Shown piece by piece: positions 34,084 through 44,975 of a stretch of 64,000 nt of DNA; position 1 is the first letter of the stretch, and the number at the start of each line of letters is the position of its first letter. Under the pieces are notes generated by a model that was not told where the DNA came from, searched no databases, and worked only from the letters and a program-made list of their open reading frames with translations. Position numbers and translations under genes: made by a program. The DNA comes from Primula veris (lineage: Eukaryota; Streptophyta; Magnoliopsida; Ericales; Primulaceae): the NCBI GenBank assembly GCA_963682055.1, contig OY821742.1, forward strand, positions 13,485,752 to 13,549,751, read 5' to 3'.

Positions 34084-34900
34084 CAGAGGCGGAATCAGTA
34101 GCAAATGTATGGGGTTGCCAAAATTAATTTTATCACATAATATTTTTCAAAGTATAAACACGCAAAACCCGGATTATCTAAAGCTTTTTTACCGTCTTTT
34201 TTTTTTTTTTTTACCTTGGTTTCTTAATAAAAATGTATTTGATTTCTATTTTTTTTTTCCCTATTTAGCTCAATTTTGACAATTTTGACTTTTTTTTTCA
34301 AACTCCAGAAAAAAGCACGTCAAGTTATGTGTTGAAAGTTTAAACATTTCAAAATTGACTAAAAAATAAATAAAATAAAAACCAAAAATATACAAAGGTT
34401 AAATTTAAGAAATCAAGTTATAAACAGTAAAAAGATTAAGACACGAAGGTAAAAAAAATTATAAAAAAACCTGAAAAAACCAAACTTATATTAAATACTA
34501 GATATATACGAACAATCAAATATGTATTACACAATTTCATTATACTCAATTCAATTAAAATACAAACCATCGAAAATTCTTTTATAAATTTTGTTTGCAC
34601 TCACCACTATCTGTTATTCTAATTATTATTTGTATGTTACGTGTCAATATGATAAGTTGGTGTAAAATGTATTTTATAATCACTTTAGTTTTTTTTTTAA
34701 GTAATATTACTTATATATTATCAGCACATACAAAATCATACTATGTTATTGCACTAACAATATATAATTTTGGGAAAAGTTGTTAAAAAAAATATTTTAG
34801 GGGTTGCCAAAATACCGTATATATAAATTATTATGAAAAACACTAATAAAATAAATTATTTTTCAAAATTATGGGGTTGCCGTGGCAATCTCATGTCACA
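34084..34900. mobile_element. Degraded transposon remnant with cagaggcgga end
   Basis: Starts cagaggcggaatcag and has atggggttgccaaaa near its left end, with ggggttgccaaaatac and atggggttgccgtgg at 34799-34880. This resembles the hAT-type elements with caggggcgga ends (compare 61545-62179), but no matching right end or target duplication was found. The short frames in between are not genes. Confidence 0.35.
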
Positions 34901-35134
34901 TTGGTATGTCGTCCTCTTTATGGAGGGGAACGAATATGGAGAGATTTAAGATGAGGGTTATTTTTGTACTTACTAAATTAAATGTATCTAATATTAAACA
35001 AAAAGCACTTTTTTTTTTATTTTTTTCAACATTAACAGAATAGTATTGTAATAAACATAAATTCTCCTAGATAAAATCAATAAAAACCTGACACATAATT
35101 CGGAAATGTTTGAACTAGCATGTTAAATTACATA
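34901..35134. other. Short intergenic spacer
   Basis: No recognised element or gene between the remnant at 34084 and the Stowaway-like MITE. Confidence 0.4.
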
Positions 35135-35364
35135 CTTCATCCGTTTCCAATTAATTGTTCACTACGAAATTATGTGTAATTTAGACCGGTCAATAACTTG
35201 TACCAAAATTGACGGAATGAAAATTTTCAAAAGTTAATCATATGGTTCAAAAATTAAATTATATGATTTAGTTTTGAAAATTTTCATTTCGATAATTTTG
35301 ATACATGTTATAATGCGGTTAAAATTGCATGTAATTTCGTAGTGTAAATTAATTGTAACAGGAG
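35135..35364. mobile_element. Stowaway-like MITE (230 bp)
   Basis: Left end cttcatccgtttccaattaa preceded by TA, right end (reverse complement) ctcctgttacaattaattta. The interior inverted halves share aaaattgacggaatgaaaat with the other two members of the family. The right-hand TA is missing because the next element starts there. Confidence 0.7.
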
Positions 35365-36413
35365 TGGGGGTGTCAAAAAGACCCGAGACCCGAAAGTCGC
35401 ATCGTAAATACCCAAAAACCGTAAGAACCGACCCGTCACGGAACCGTTTTTGGGTCTACCTAACCCGACCCCGCTGATTCTTGAGGCGGGTATGGTTATC
35501 AACTCTATACTGTGGACCCGACCCGCATATCCGAATTATAGAACCGCAATATATACCTATATTTTAAAAATATATATAAATATTATGTATGTGTAATAAA
35601 AATTGGATAAATGCACGAGAAAGGACAAAAGAAAAACTCATATAACGACGAGTGAATAAATATGAAACGTTTTTGAATATGTACGAAGAGACGGTTGAAG
35701 ATTTAACATTGAACAATTAGTTTTTATGATATGTTTATACTTGTTTTATTTTTTATTAGTTGACGCTAATTTATTTATTTTCTTTTATGTCTTGAAGGAG
35801 TTTTTTTCCCTATTTTTATATCTTTATAATTAATAATATAAAAATATGGTTTTTATCCACCATTTAATTGAAAAATAGTTGTTAATCTTTGTTGTGATTA
35901 CAAGTTTTACGATTTATTTTAATTTAGTCTATCTTTGTTAATAATTTGGGAAAATCATTAGCAATAAAATGGGTAATTAAGAAAATAAAAAATGGAACCA
36001 TTAGTTTGTAATGTTTAAGTGAATGTGTAATGTTTACGTGATTCAGTAATCAACCAAACAGATTGTTAACCAATATGAAGCAAAAAAAATATAGTAACTC
36101 GTTACTTTGTTTATTTTTAACAAGTAAGTTAAGAAATAACTTGGAAAAATATATTTATTATCAATATGTAAAAATATCATTTAGAAAAGAATATCTACAA
36201 AAGTAGAATAAATTTTACGAATTTTGGGTAATTGGGTAAATAACAGCACCGAGAACCGTTATACCCATTACAAATACGAGTATGAGTCGGGTAAAATAAA
36301 TAAAAAAAATTATATAGACCCGACCCAATCCGTAGATGATGAGATAACCGTTAAAATCGTTAACCGAATAACCAAAAATCGTTGGATCGGGTCGGGTAAA
36401 ATTGACACCCCTA
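35365..36413. mobile_element. hAT-type MITE (1049 bp), abutting a Stowaway end
   Basis: Ends TGGGGGTGTCAA at 35365 and TTGACACCCCTA ending at 36413. Subterminal gacccgacccg/cgggtcggg words are present near both ends. Flanks aacaggag and aacataaa match only in their first four bases, so the target duplication is unproven. The frames at 36215-36460 derive from the repeat, not from a gene. Confidence 0.65.
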
Positions 36414-37142
36414 AACATAAAAAGGAGAATAATAAAATACAACACAGGGGGCCACAATAAATGTGTAATTTTGTATTTTAGATTTTTATTTTAATGTTTT
36501 GTAATCAATATCGAACAATTAACACTACCATGAATCTAATCCATTATTATTTAGGGTGTGTCACATACTAAAAATCTAACACCTATTAAACCCAAAAATA
36601 TCTATTTTAAAATTAATTCAAAATTAAAACTAAAAAATACTAAAAACATAACACATGTTATTGAACCAAAAAATATTTAGCATAAAATTAATTCAAAATT
36701 AAAACTGAAAAATACTATTGGTTGGCACACTCTAAATAATAGTGTATTTTAAAATGAATACCGAACGATTAACACAATGTAATCGATTATTATATTAGAT
36801 GTCTCACATATGAAATCAAAAATATCTAAATAGATAAATCACGTACTAAATTTACCTCTTCCGGATTAGTTTTTGGTGCATTCAAAAATCAGTACACGCT
36901 CCATTGAATTTCTAAACGCAGCCAAAATCAATCCCTCTCTCTGCTCGTTGTCTTCTACAGCTGCATCAATAGTATCTTATCTGCATTTAGTCAAATACTA
37001 TGCGCTGATCAGATGAGAGCTAGATAATTATGGTGAAAGCTAGTTAAACACAATTGGGATGAAAAATAAATAAATTATTAATTGGGGTGAAAAAAAAAAA
37101 GGCTGCTTTATTTATACAGAATAAAAGACTCGTGAGTATAAA
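36414..37142. other. Intergenic with a small TIR element at 36544-36742
   Basis: attatttagggtgtgtcac at 36544 pairs with ggcacactctaaataat ending near 36740. Inside, a block of about 90 bp ending aaattaattcaaaattaaaac is duplicated. The rest shows no gene. Confidence 0.5.
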
Positions 37143-37694
37143 TAGGGATGACAATTTCGTGGGTTTCAACCCGATCCGAACCGACCATTTTGACCTGTTT
37201 TTAAAAAAAAAAAAAATCCATTTTAAAATATAAATTTTAGAAATGTCTAATATTTCAAAGAAATTTGTTAGCTAGAGTAAAAAATTATTTTATTTAGAAA
37301 TATAATCTGAAAATACTATAAAAGCGAGAGATTAATGTATATGAGACAGAGGGAAGAGAGTCTTAAATTGCACTTTTTAAATTGTATTTTTACTCATTTA
37401 AACTATAAAAAAGATAATTTAATTTATATGAGAGAGAGAATAGAGAGGGTGTTAAGTTACACTTTTTAAGTTGCAATTTTACTCATTTAAATGTATGTTA
37501 TCTGTTATTATAGGAGACATAGTTTAATGTATATTATTGATATAGAAGTTGAAGAGTGTTAACTTTCGCTTTTTAATTTACATTTTTTTAAGTTACACTC
37601 TTACCCATTTAAACCCGACCTGAATAGAATTGCACTTTTTACCCGACCCGCGTCGGGTCGGGTCGGTTTGAAACCCGTAAAATTATCATCGCTA
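37143..37694. mobile_element. hAT-type MITE (552 bp)
   Basis: Left end tagggatgacaatttcgtgg and right end (reverse complement) tagcgatgataattttacgg, each followed by gggtttcaa. Subterminal gacccgacc/cgggtcgggtcgg words are present. The 8-bp flanks agtataaa and gatataaa share tataaa; the first two bases differ. Confidence 0.7.
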
Positions 37695-39099
37695 GATATA
37701 AATAACAATATGCACAACAATACTTGTATAGATTCTCAAATAAACTATTAATTGTTAAAATAATTAGTAAAATCAACGGTAAACCATGTATTTTAGTCGT
37801 TTCAACAGGTACGTAACATCGATCGGTAAGTCTATTTAGAAAACAAAGTTTCAGTTGTTCGTTCGGAAGATTTAGTGTGAGAGATAAAATAGCGGATCAT
37901 ATGTGGCGGTAGGGCAAAAATCAAGAAAAATGTGAAGGAAGATAAAACCAAAGTTTTGGTTCATTACACTAATTACAGTAGAACTATTATACAGTCATAC
38001 GTTCGGGAGCAGGAAAAAAAATTATTATAAAGAGTTTATTAATAATGAAGGTTCATATATAAAAAAAATAAAAAATAATTTAAATATATATCTGGACAAT
38101 ACAATATTTACATAGACATATTTAACTAACTAGAATAAATATATGTATACTAGTAATCGTGTATCACGTGTTACGTGTGCGGCGCGTAATGCAATAAAAA
38201 TATAAAAAAATATGTATAGTTATGATATAAATATGTGGATAATACAAAAAAAAACATAGTTTAATTTTTAAAAGAATGTTTGGTTGTTAAATATGGATAA
38301 ATAGTTTTATTAGTTTTAACTTTTTATATTTTTATGCGAGTATGATATTATTATAATTAATATAAAAGTGTATGGGTATTTTTGAAAAAAAAGGGCTAAA
38401 TTGGACCGGCTCATTTAACTTGAATTGACTTATTATAATAGAATGATGAGACAAGTACATTAGTTCATTTAACCAGCCAAACATGAATATTCTAATAGAG
38501 CTGGAAAGTCATTGTAGATATGTATTTAGAAATCGAATTAATACATATATCTAGAAAGGTGAAAAATTATATAAATTTTATCTAATACTTTTTTTACATG
38601 TATAAATACTATGTATTAATACATAGATTTTCATTTGTTTCATATAATATTTTTTCTACTTCAACCAAGTTAACAATGGCATCCAAAGTTGAAAAACATA
38701 CTCAAATTACAGAAAAATTCGAGTCGAGTTATGCAAAATGAAAGAAACAAACCTCACATGGATGAGCTATATATTACGTACGCGCAAATTAAACGATATG
38801 GTAGCGATCCAAAAATTTAGGTCATCATCGCACTTATATAAATATTTTAAACCGTCTTAATTTTCATGCAACGACATATATAATTTTGCAGTTTTATGTT
38901 ATATATTACTATATAGAGTTACATTTTATTAAGTCGGGACCATAAAAAATTATAAAATATGATAATATGCAGGTTATTTCGATTTATAACTAGTGTCGAG
39001 TTATGATCGAATTTTTTTATTTCCATATAGAGTTTATTACTATAAGTCTATACGTGGTATTATTGAGAGGTTCTATTATCACACAACGCTTCTTGAGGA
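37695..39099. other. Intergenic, possible old Emigrant-like remnant
   Basis: acagtagaactattatacag at 37976 and gagaggttctattatcacac at 39064-39083 face each other, and ttattaagtcgggaccataa lies at 38927. Together these resemble a very diverged relative of 32624-33344. No gene seen. Confidence 0.3.
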
Positions 39100-40916
39100 T
39101 GTCACGCCCCGAAATCCGAAAAACAGACATCAATGTGTGACTTTTTGAACAAAAGGAAAAAGAACCTGTTGGTACAAAATTTAACTTTTAAAGGAAAACA
39201 ACTTGCGAGCTAAAGGAACAATTTTACGAATGAATTAGAAATGTTTGTCAAAAGCGACTACAAGACAAAATGGTTTTAACATATTTATAAAATAAAATAA
39301 AAAACAAATGTAATTTGCCCGTAGGCTACAACCTCGAAAATAGTCTAAGCAAAAAGAAAACGACTGAAGGAAGCCCGAACCCATGCGATACATCGTTAAT
39401 GCTCATATCCAAATGCCTGAACCTAAGTTGTACCTGAAAGATAAAACTGTAACGGTGAGTCCCACGCATATACATAGACGGGGCGGCACCACACATGATA
39501 CCGTCACTCCATCTAATAAATGCAAAAACTCACAAACAACAACTACAATAACAACTTATCAAAAGAAATGTAATAGCATCATATAACGAAATAAATTAAG
39601 TAACTCCAACGCGCATCTATACACACATGGACCTCTCATGCCACCTATCCCATTCCGTAAGGTAGGTCATTTCCTATACCCCTCGGCTCGTCTTATGCCT
39701 CCGGTATAGGGAGAGACATAGACTCTTGCCAACATATAAATATTTAAAGTGCCCACTTTGACCTCTCACGCCACTCGTCCCAGTCCGTAAGACGAGTCAT
39801 TCCCTATACCACTCGGCTCGTCTTATGTCACCGGTATAGGGAGAGACATAGACCATTGTCAACATATAATATTTAAACATGGACCTCTCACGCCACTCGC
39901 CACAGTCCGTAAGACGAGTCATTCCATATACCACTCGGCTCGTCTTATGCCCCCGGTATAGGGAGAGACATAGACCATTGCCAACATATAAATAAAACTC
40001 AAGGCCTCGGCCAATAATATTATACTATTCAATTATCACAATTTCCAATAAAATCACATTCTCAAAATACCAGCATTCCCAAATGTCAATTTACCGCAAT
40101 TCAACAAAACGCATAAGCATAGATACTAGAATCACAACTAGCCAAACAAGTCCAAAAACATAAAATCTCATTCAGCCATTTTAACAAACACATTGTATGC
40201 ATAAATTACAACTCATCTTTGTTCAACATAAATTTACCCAATTTCATCAATAGCTATAATAACACATAACAAATCATAACAACGCACAAACCCATTTATA
40301 TTCTCATTAATTCGAAATTCACATGTCTAAATTTTCAATTCTCAAATTCAAATAAGTGAAACAAAAGAGCAACACATAAAACTCAATTAACAATTTAATA
40401 GAATATAATTGAGATAAAAGAAAAACCCCCAAATTTTAAAAGAACACAATATCTAACCCTAACATACAACCCCGTACAGTCGCAATAGATAACTCCCGTT
40501 AGCTTAGTTCGTAGAAAAGATGCTTCCGGTAAAAATTTACTAATGGTGGTTTCTTCTTTTTCTTCTTAAAATTTTGAATCTCTCTTTTCTCTTTTTTCTC
40601 TCTTTTAGGTTTTCTATTTTAAAAAGTGGGATGAAAGTTGTTTTACGTGAAACTGTTTTGAGAGAGTTTGGGAAAGCGAACTATTTGATCACCAAAGTTA
40701 TAAAAGTTAACTCATAAACAAAACTATTATTTTACTGCTCCAAAATAACAAATTTTTAAAAACAAAGCTATTGGGTCCTTTTTATTTATAAAATTAGTAA
40801 CAGGTTTTAAAAATAAAGTTTTACGAAAGAATTTCGATTTTTGACTAAAAATTGTATAAAACGTTTTTGGATAGATTTAATCGTAAATAAAAACCATTTA
40901 TAAAAATCGGGTTACA
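39100..40916. mobile_element. Probable solo LTR (1.8 kb), Ty3-type termini
   Basis: Begins TGTCACGCCCCGAAATCC at 39100 and ends ATCGGGTTACA at 40916. The flanking 5-mers gagga (39095-39099) and gatga (40917-40921) match at four of five positions. TG...CA with G/C-rich inverted tips is common in plant Ty3 LTRs. 40550-40620 is CT-rich and, read on the minus strand, looks like an R/U5 leader. A three-copy 131-bp repeat lies inside. No partner LTR or coding region is adjacent. Confidence 0.5.
39631..40000. repeat. Three tandem copies of a ~131-bp unit in the LTR
   Basis: acctctcacgccactcg starts copies at 39631, 39761 and 39893. Each contains the palindrome-like ctataccactcggctcgtct and ggtatagggagagacatag. 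Confidence 0.92.
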
Positions 40917-42255
40917 GATGATGCATGCAATTTTTCATTAGTCTGTAACAAAAAAGTCGGTTTCTGTAACAATTTCATCAAGTTTGTTGAGAGACTTGGC
41001 TACCATTGTTTTCTTTTATTCATAAGGTGGAGTATCATTAATTGCAAGTTTGTAACCATTGACTGAAGGTTTGATCATCAATATTTTATAATAACCGTAG
41101 AGTATAAAACAGGTAACCAACTAGTTATTATTATACAATACTTTACTAACAAGCAAAGTATATGCTGTACATATAATTATTTTATTCTACTTATAAGGTC
41201 GTAGGTTACAGTTGTGATTGAGTAATAATAGGACGTACTAGATTAGAGACGTGAAAATTGAAAAACTGCAGAAATGTTGGCCTTGATTAAGCTCATCAAG
41301 CAATATTAATCTCATTACGTGTTCCGCTTGTTTAGTAAAAGGAAATTATAAATTATTGTTAAACCTATAATTTCAATTCAAGCTTAAAAAACCTAGCAAT
41401 AAGACATATCAATTTAATTTTGATTTAGAAGTTTATCTCTCTCGGTAGCTAGCTAACCGATTATACAGCTCACTTACGAGTTGGTGAGAACTAGTATCCT
41501 TAAAAACACTCAAATAAGTTGATACTAAGTGTTATCGAACCTAACTAAATTGGACAAAAAAAAGAAGAAGGAACAACAGTCTGTATGACAACTTTTTTCT
41601 CTTCGAAGGTAATCTATATGACTACTTTTCTTGCTTGGACATGTACTAAAATGGCTCTTTAATTATGTCCATTATCATATATGGACAAGTTTTGTAGCTA
41701 ATACTAATTATTTATTTTTGGCTTTACACAAAACTAAAAAATATTCCCTTTCGTCTCACAATCAATAGGTCCATCCTTGTATTCACAACTCCACAGGGCA
41801 AATTACATACTCCATAATTTTCCTGGGATGAACCATCCATATATTCACCGACTTGTTACCTTTTAGTGGTCTCATTCGATATTTCGATGGAGATAACGCA
41901 CATTTAAACAGCTAGATTTCTTTTTTCTTAATAGCCCCATCACAATTGTCAATTAATATGGTTTTTGTACATCACACGTTGGTAGATCTGGTTGAAAATG
42001 GAAGTAGATGCTGAATGTGGATGTCCTTGAAAGAGCTTAATATGGACATTAATGCTGAACTGCAGATCTAGACTTCGAAAAAGGAGAGAAAATATAACTA
42101 ATTAAAGTGAAAATAACAAGATTACATTTCTAATGTAACTTATTGTGTATAAAATGTTGGGCAGCCTAATTAAATATACACGTTTAAGCCATATATGAGA
42201 TCTAATATTGGCTAGACTATTAAGAGTGCTCTAAATACGCTCTTAAGAGCATGTA
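40917..42255. other. Intergenic, 1.3 kb, nothing recognised
   Basis: AT-rich sequence without coding potential or a clear inverted or direct repeat. Confidence 0.5.
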
Positions 42256-42768
42256 TAACATAGAAGACTCGAAATGTGTGTTATGTAATCAAAAATTGGA
42301 AAGTGTAAGTCATTTATTTATAGAGTGCTCACTTGTTAATGATTTATGGGCAAATTCGAAATGGGCACTATAAGTTCGCATAATGAGAGATAAAACGAGT
42401 TGATAAATCCTTTCTTGGATCCGTGTTCTACAAGAGTTTCAACTTTTTGGAACTACTGTTTTCGATAGTGTGTGGTCTATCCGAAATAAAGTCCTTAAAA
42501 GTGGCGTGACGGGAAAAATATGAAACGGTTAGAAAAGTTGTGTTGGCCTGGGTGAACTACAAGGGTAAATTACAAAAACAAAATTTGAAAAGAATCCTAG
42601 CAAACAAGGAATGGGTTTAAGTTAACGAGGGTCAGAATTTCATAGTTTGGAAGGCGATGTAACGGTCTGTAACAATTTCTCCTTTTCGGTAGTGATCATA
42701 CGAGAGCAGAATAGACGAATTATTGCAGCCAAATAATATAAAAACACAGGAGTAGATGTGTTTAAAGG

Positions 42769-42866
42769 GGAATTACATGCGTGTTTGTTAGCGAGCGAAT
42801 TAACATTTGCTTGTCAATGGGAATTACATGCGTGTTTGCTAGCGAATGAATTAACACTTATTTTTC
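42769..42866. repeat. 51-bp tandem duplication in the LINE RNase H region
   Basis: ggaattacatgcgtgtttg begins both copies (about 42769 and 42820). The 51-bp period is 17 codons, so the duplication kept the frame. Confidence 0.85.
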
Positions 42867-43096
42867 GTTAAGACTCACAGTTGGTGATGGACTCTTTTAA
42901 CCATTCACAGACTTGTGCAGATTTGAAGTATTCAGTCATTCATAATGATTGTCGACGAAATTTTTGAAGTTCGTGGAAAGTGGAGAAAATTAACCGAGTT
43001 TCAAACTTTTGGGCTCATAATATAGCTCTTTGGGACACGACTAACAGTTGGGTTGGTTGCATTCCACATATTTTATTACAAGTGATCGAGTGGTGG

Positions 43097-43248
43097 CAGT
43101 GGCGGCCCAGTATTGTTGCTTGCTCAAGTCACAGTACAGTTTTTTTTTTTGCTCAAGGCCCATTACCATAATTTTTTTTTTTTGCCACAGCCTAATTTTT
43201 TTTTCCCCAGGCCGAAGTCTTACTGGATTTGAGCCTAAGCCGCCCCTG
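43097..43248. mobile_element. hAT-type MITE (152 bp)
   Basis: Starts cagtggcggcc and ends ccgcccctg. Flanks agtggtgg (43089-43096) and agtgatgg (43249-43256) are an 8-bp target duplication with one mismatch. It interrupts the 3' end of a LINE remnant. Confidence 0.75.
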
Positions 43249-43445
43249 AGTGATGGCATGATGGTTTAGACCCTCGTTCGTATAAAAGTGAAGCGAGTAA
43301 ACAACAATGTTAGGACAGTTTTTTTTGTTTCATCTCGAATTTTTATGGCCTTTGTGTTTATGTCTTTCATATTACTTTGTTGAAGAATTTGCACTCTCGA
43401 TATGTATCTCTTTGCAATGAATTTTTTCTCACAAAAAAATAAATA

Positions 43446-44975
43446 GAGTTCGATTCGTGACGCCGTCAAGTAGAGGTTAATTATCATTAATTAATTAATA
43501 AAGGATCCTTTTTTGAAAGATGAGAAACTTGAATATTCAAAATCGAAACACCATGAGCTGAATGATAAAAAAGGCTAAACTTCATGGTTATTATGATAAT
43601 AATAATAATATACTGTATTAAAAAAAAACTAAAAATAATAATGATCTCTCTTTCTCTCTCAGCTCTGTTGAACTTGATACATATCAGTTGCAAACCCTAA
43701 CTTTTGTCTCTCTTTTATTAGTACAAAGACAAAACAGCTTAAACTCAAAAGAGTTGTTCCAATTTCTGAACCCAAAATTAAAAGGTATGTTCTTTATTGT
43801 TTATTTTAGTCATTTATGCACAATTTATTCTTATACTCATACAGTCATTTATAAATGGTTATCAAATTAATGCTTGCTTTACATTCATTTCTCTTTTAAA
43901 AAGAACTTCTTATAAGTTGAATAATATTTATCTGAAAAATATGGGTTCCCATTGCTGTGTGATAATTGTGAATATTTCAGTAGTAAAATTTTAGGGAAAA
44001 AAGACCTGGGTTTGGCAGGGAACTAGTAGAAGACAGAAAATTTATTTATTTTTCTATATAACTTATCTAAATGTTTTATTATATGAGGGTATGAATTGGG
44101 TATTGTTTTCTTGTTCGTCATTATGAGATAGCGAAAAGGGTATAATCGACAAATTTTCGGGTTTTTTTTTGTGTATAAAAATTTAAAAAAAGAAACGATT
44201 TTTCCCGATTATATTGTTTTTGCCACCTTATAATAACAATAAAGAAAATCAAACGAAATCCCCTCCCCCCCTCGATTCGTGGATCCTTTTCCGCTAATGG
44301 GGTTCGGATAGTTTCATGACTTTGAAACTCCATCCTGAGCTGTTAGTGTTAATATCTTATTTGACAGTGCTGAAAAGGAAAATAGAGTTCACTACCTTAA
44401 GTGGTGTGTAGTTTTGCGATATTTCATTTTCAGTTCTGAAATGTCGGTAGAGTAGTATGGAGTTTGAACTTTGTGAACCTGGCTTTTGTTGGTGCCAATG
44501 TCAGCCTGGAAAACATTACATTCTAATCTTTGTAACATTATGCAGACCATTTCGAGACGGTGGGCAGTATTTATCAACAAAAACCATTTTCTGCTCGATG
44601 TTGTGGTGTTTTACTACAAAACTAGGGTCATTAACAACATTAACAAATGTATTGCACATATTTTTGCAGCTCAATACGTAGTCGATAGTAGCCTTTGAAA
44701 ATTTGAAGAACTAACGACATGAAGTAGTGATAAATTCTTACTTGATGCTTGGGGATGCTTTATATCAGGAGTGTATTACCCTGTACAGATGGATTCTGAT
44801 TTATTTATTTTCACTTTAAATAGGATCCTCGTTCTTTTTTGTGACTTAAGTTTTGATTTAACCATTAGTTAGTTTTAGTCCTTGAAAGAATAGTAATAAC
44901 TTGAAACTTATTCTTTACTAAAATTTTGAAGGGTTATGGATGACTGTATATGGAAGTACCATGAATTGAGGACAA
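43446..44975 (+). promoter_or_regulatory. FAR1 upstream region with a probable 5' UTR exon and intron
   Basis: ctctctttctctctcagctc (about 43647) and a leader-like segment end in a good donor, AAAAG followed by GTATGT, at 43784/43785. Possible acceptors before the coding exon are ttttttgcag (about 44670) and attttgaag (about 44930). A 5' UTR intron of about 0.9-1.1 kb is likely. A short upstream ATG frame lies just before the chosen start. No other gene seen. Confidence 0.45.

Larger units (their letters stand above)
42256..43445 (+). pseudogene. LINE 3' remnant: zinc motif, RNase H and tail
   Basis: KCVLCNQKLESVSHLFIEC (about 42272-42330) matches the zinc-binding motif at the end of plant non-LTR reverse transcriptases. 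Decayed RNase H-like pieces follow: ELHACLLANELT, DSQLVMDSFNHS and, at 42980-43080, NRVSNFWAHNIALW. Stops and shifts interrupt the frame. After a hAT MITE at 43097-43248 the end of the frame and a 3' region run to an A-rich stretch at 43430-43445. Reverse transcriptase and endonuclease are absent. Confidence 0.7.
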
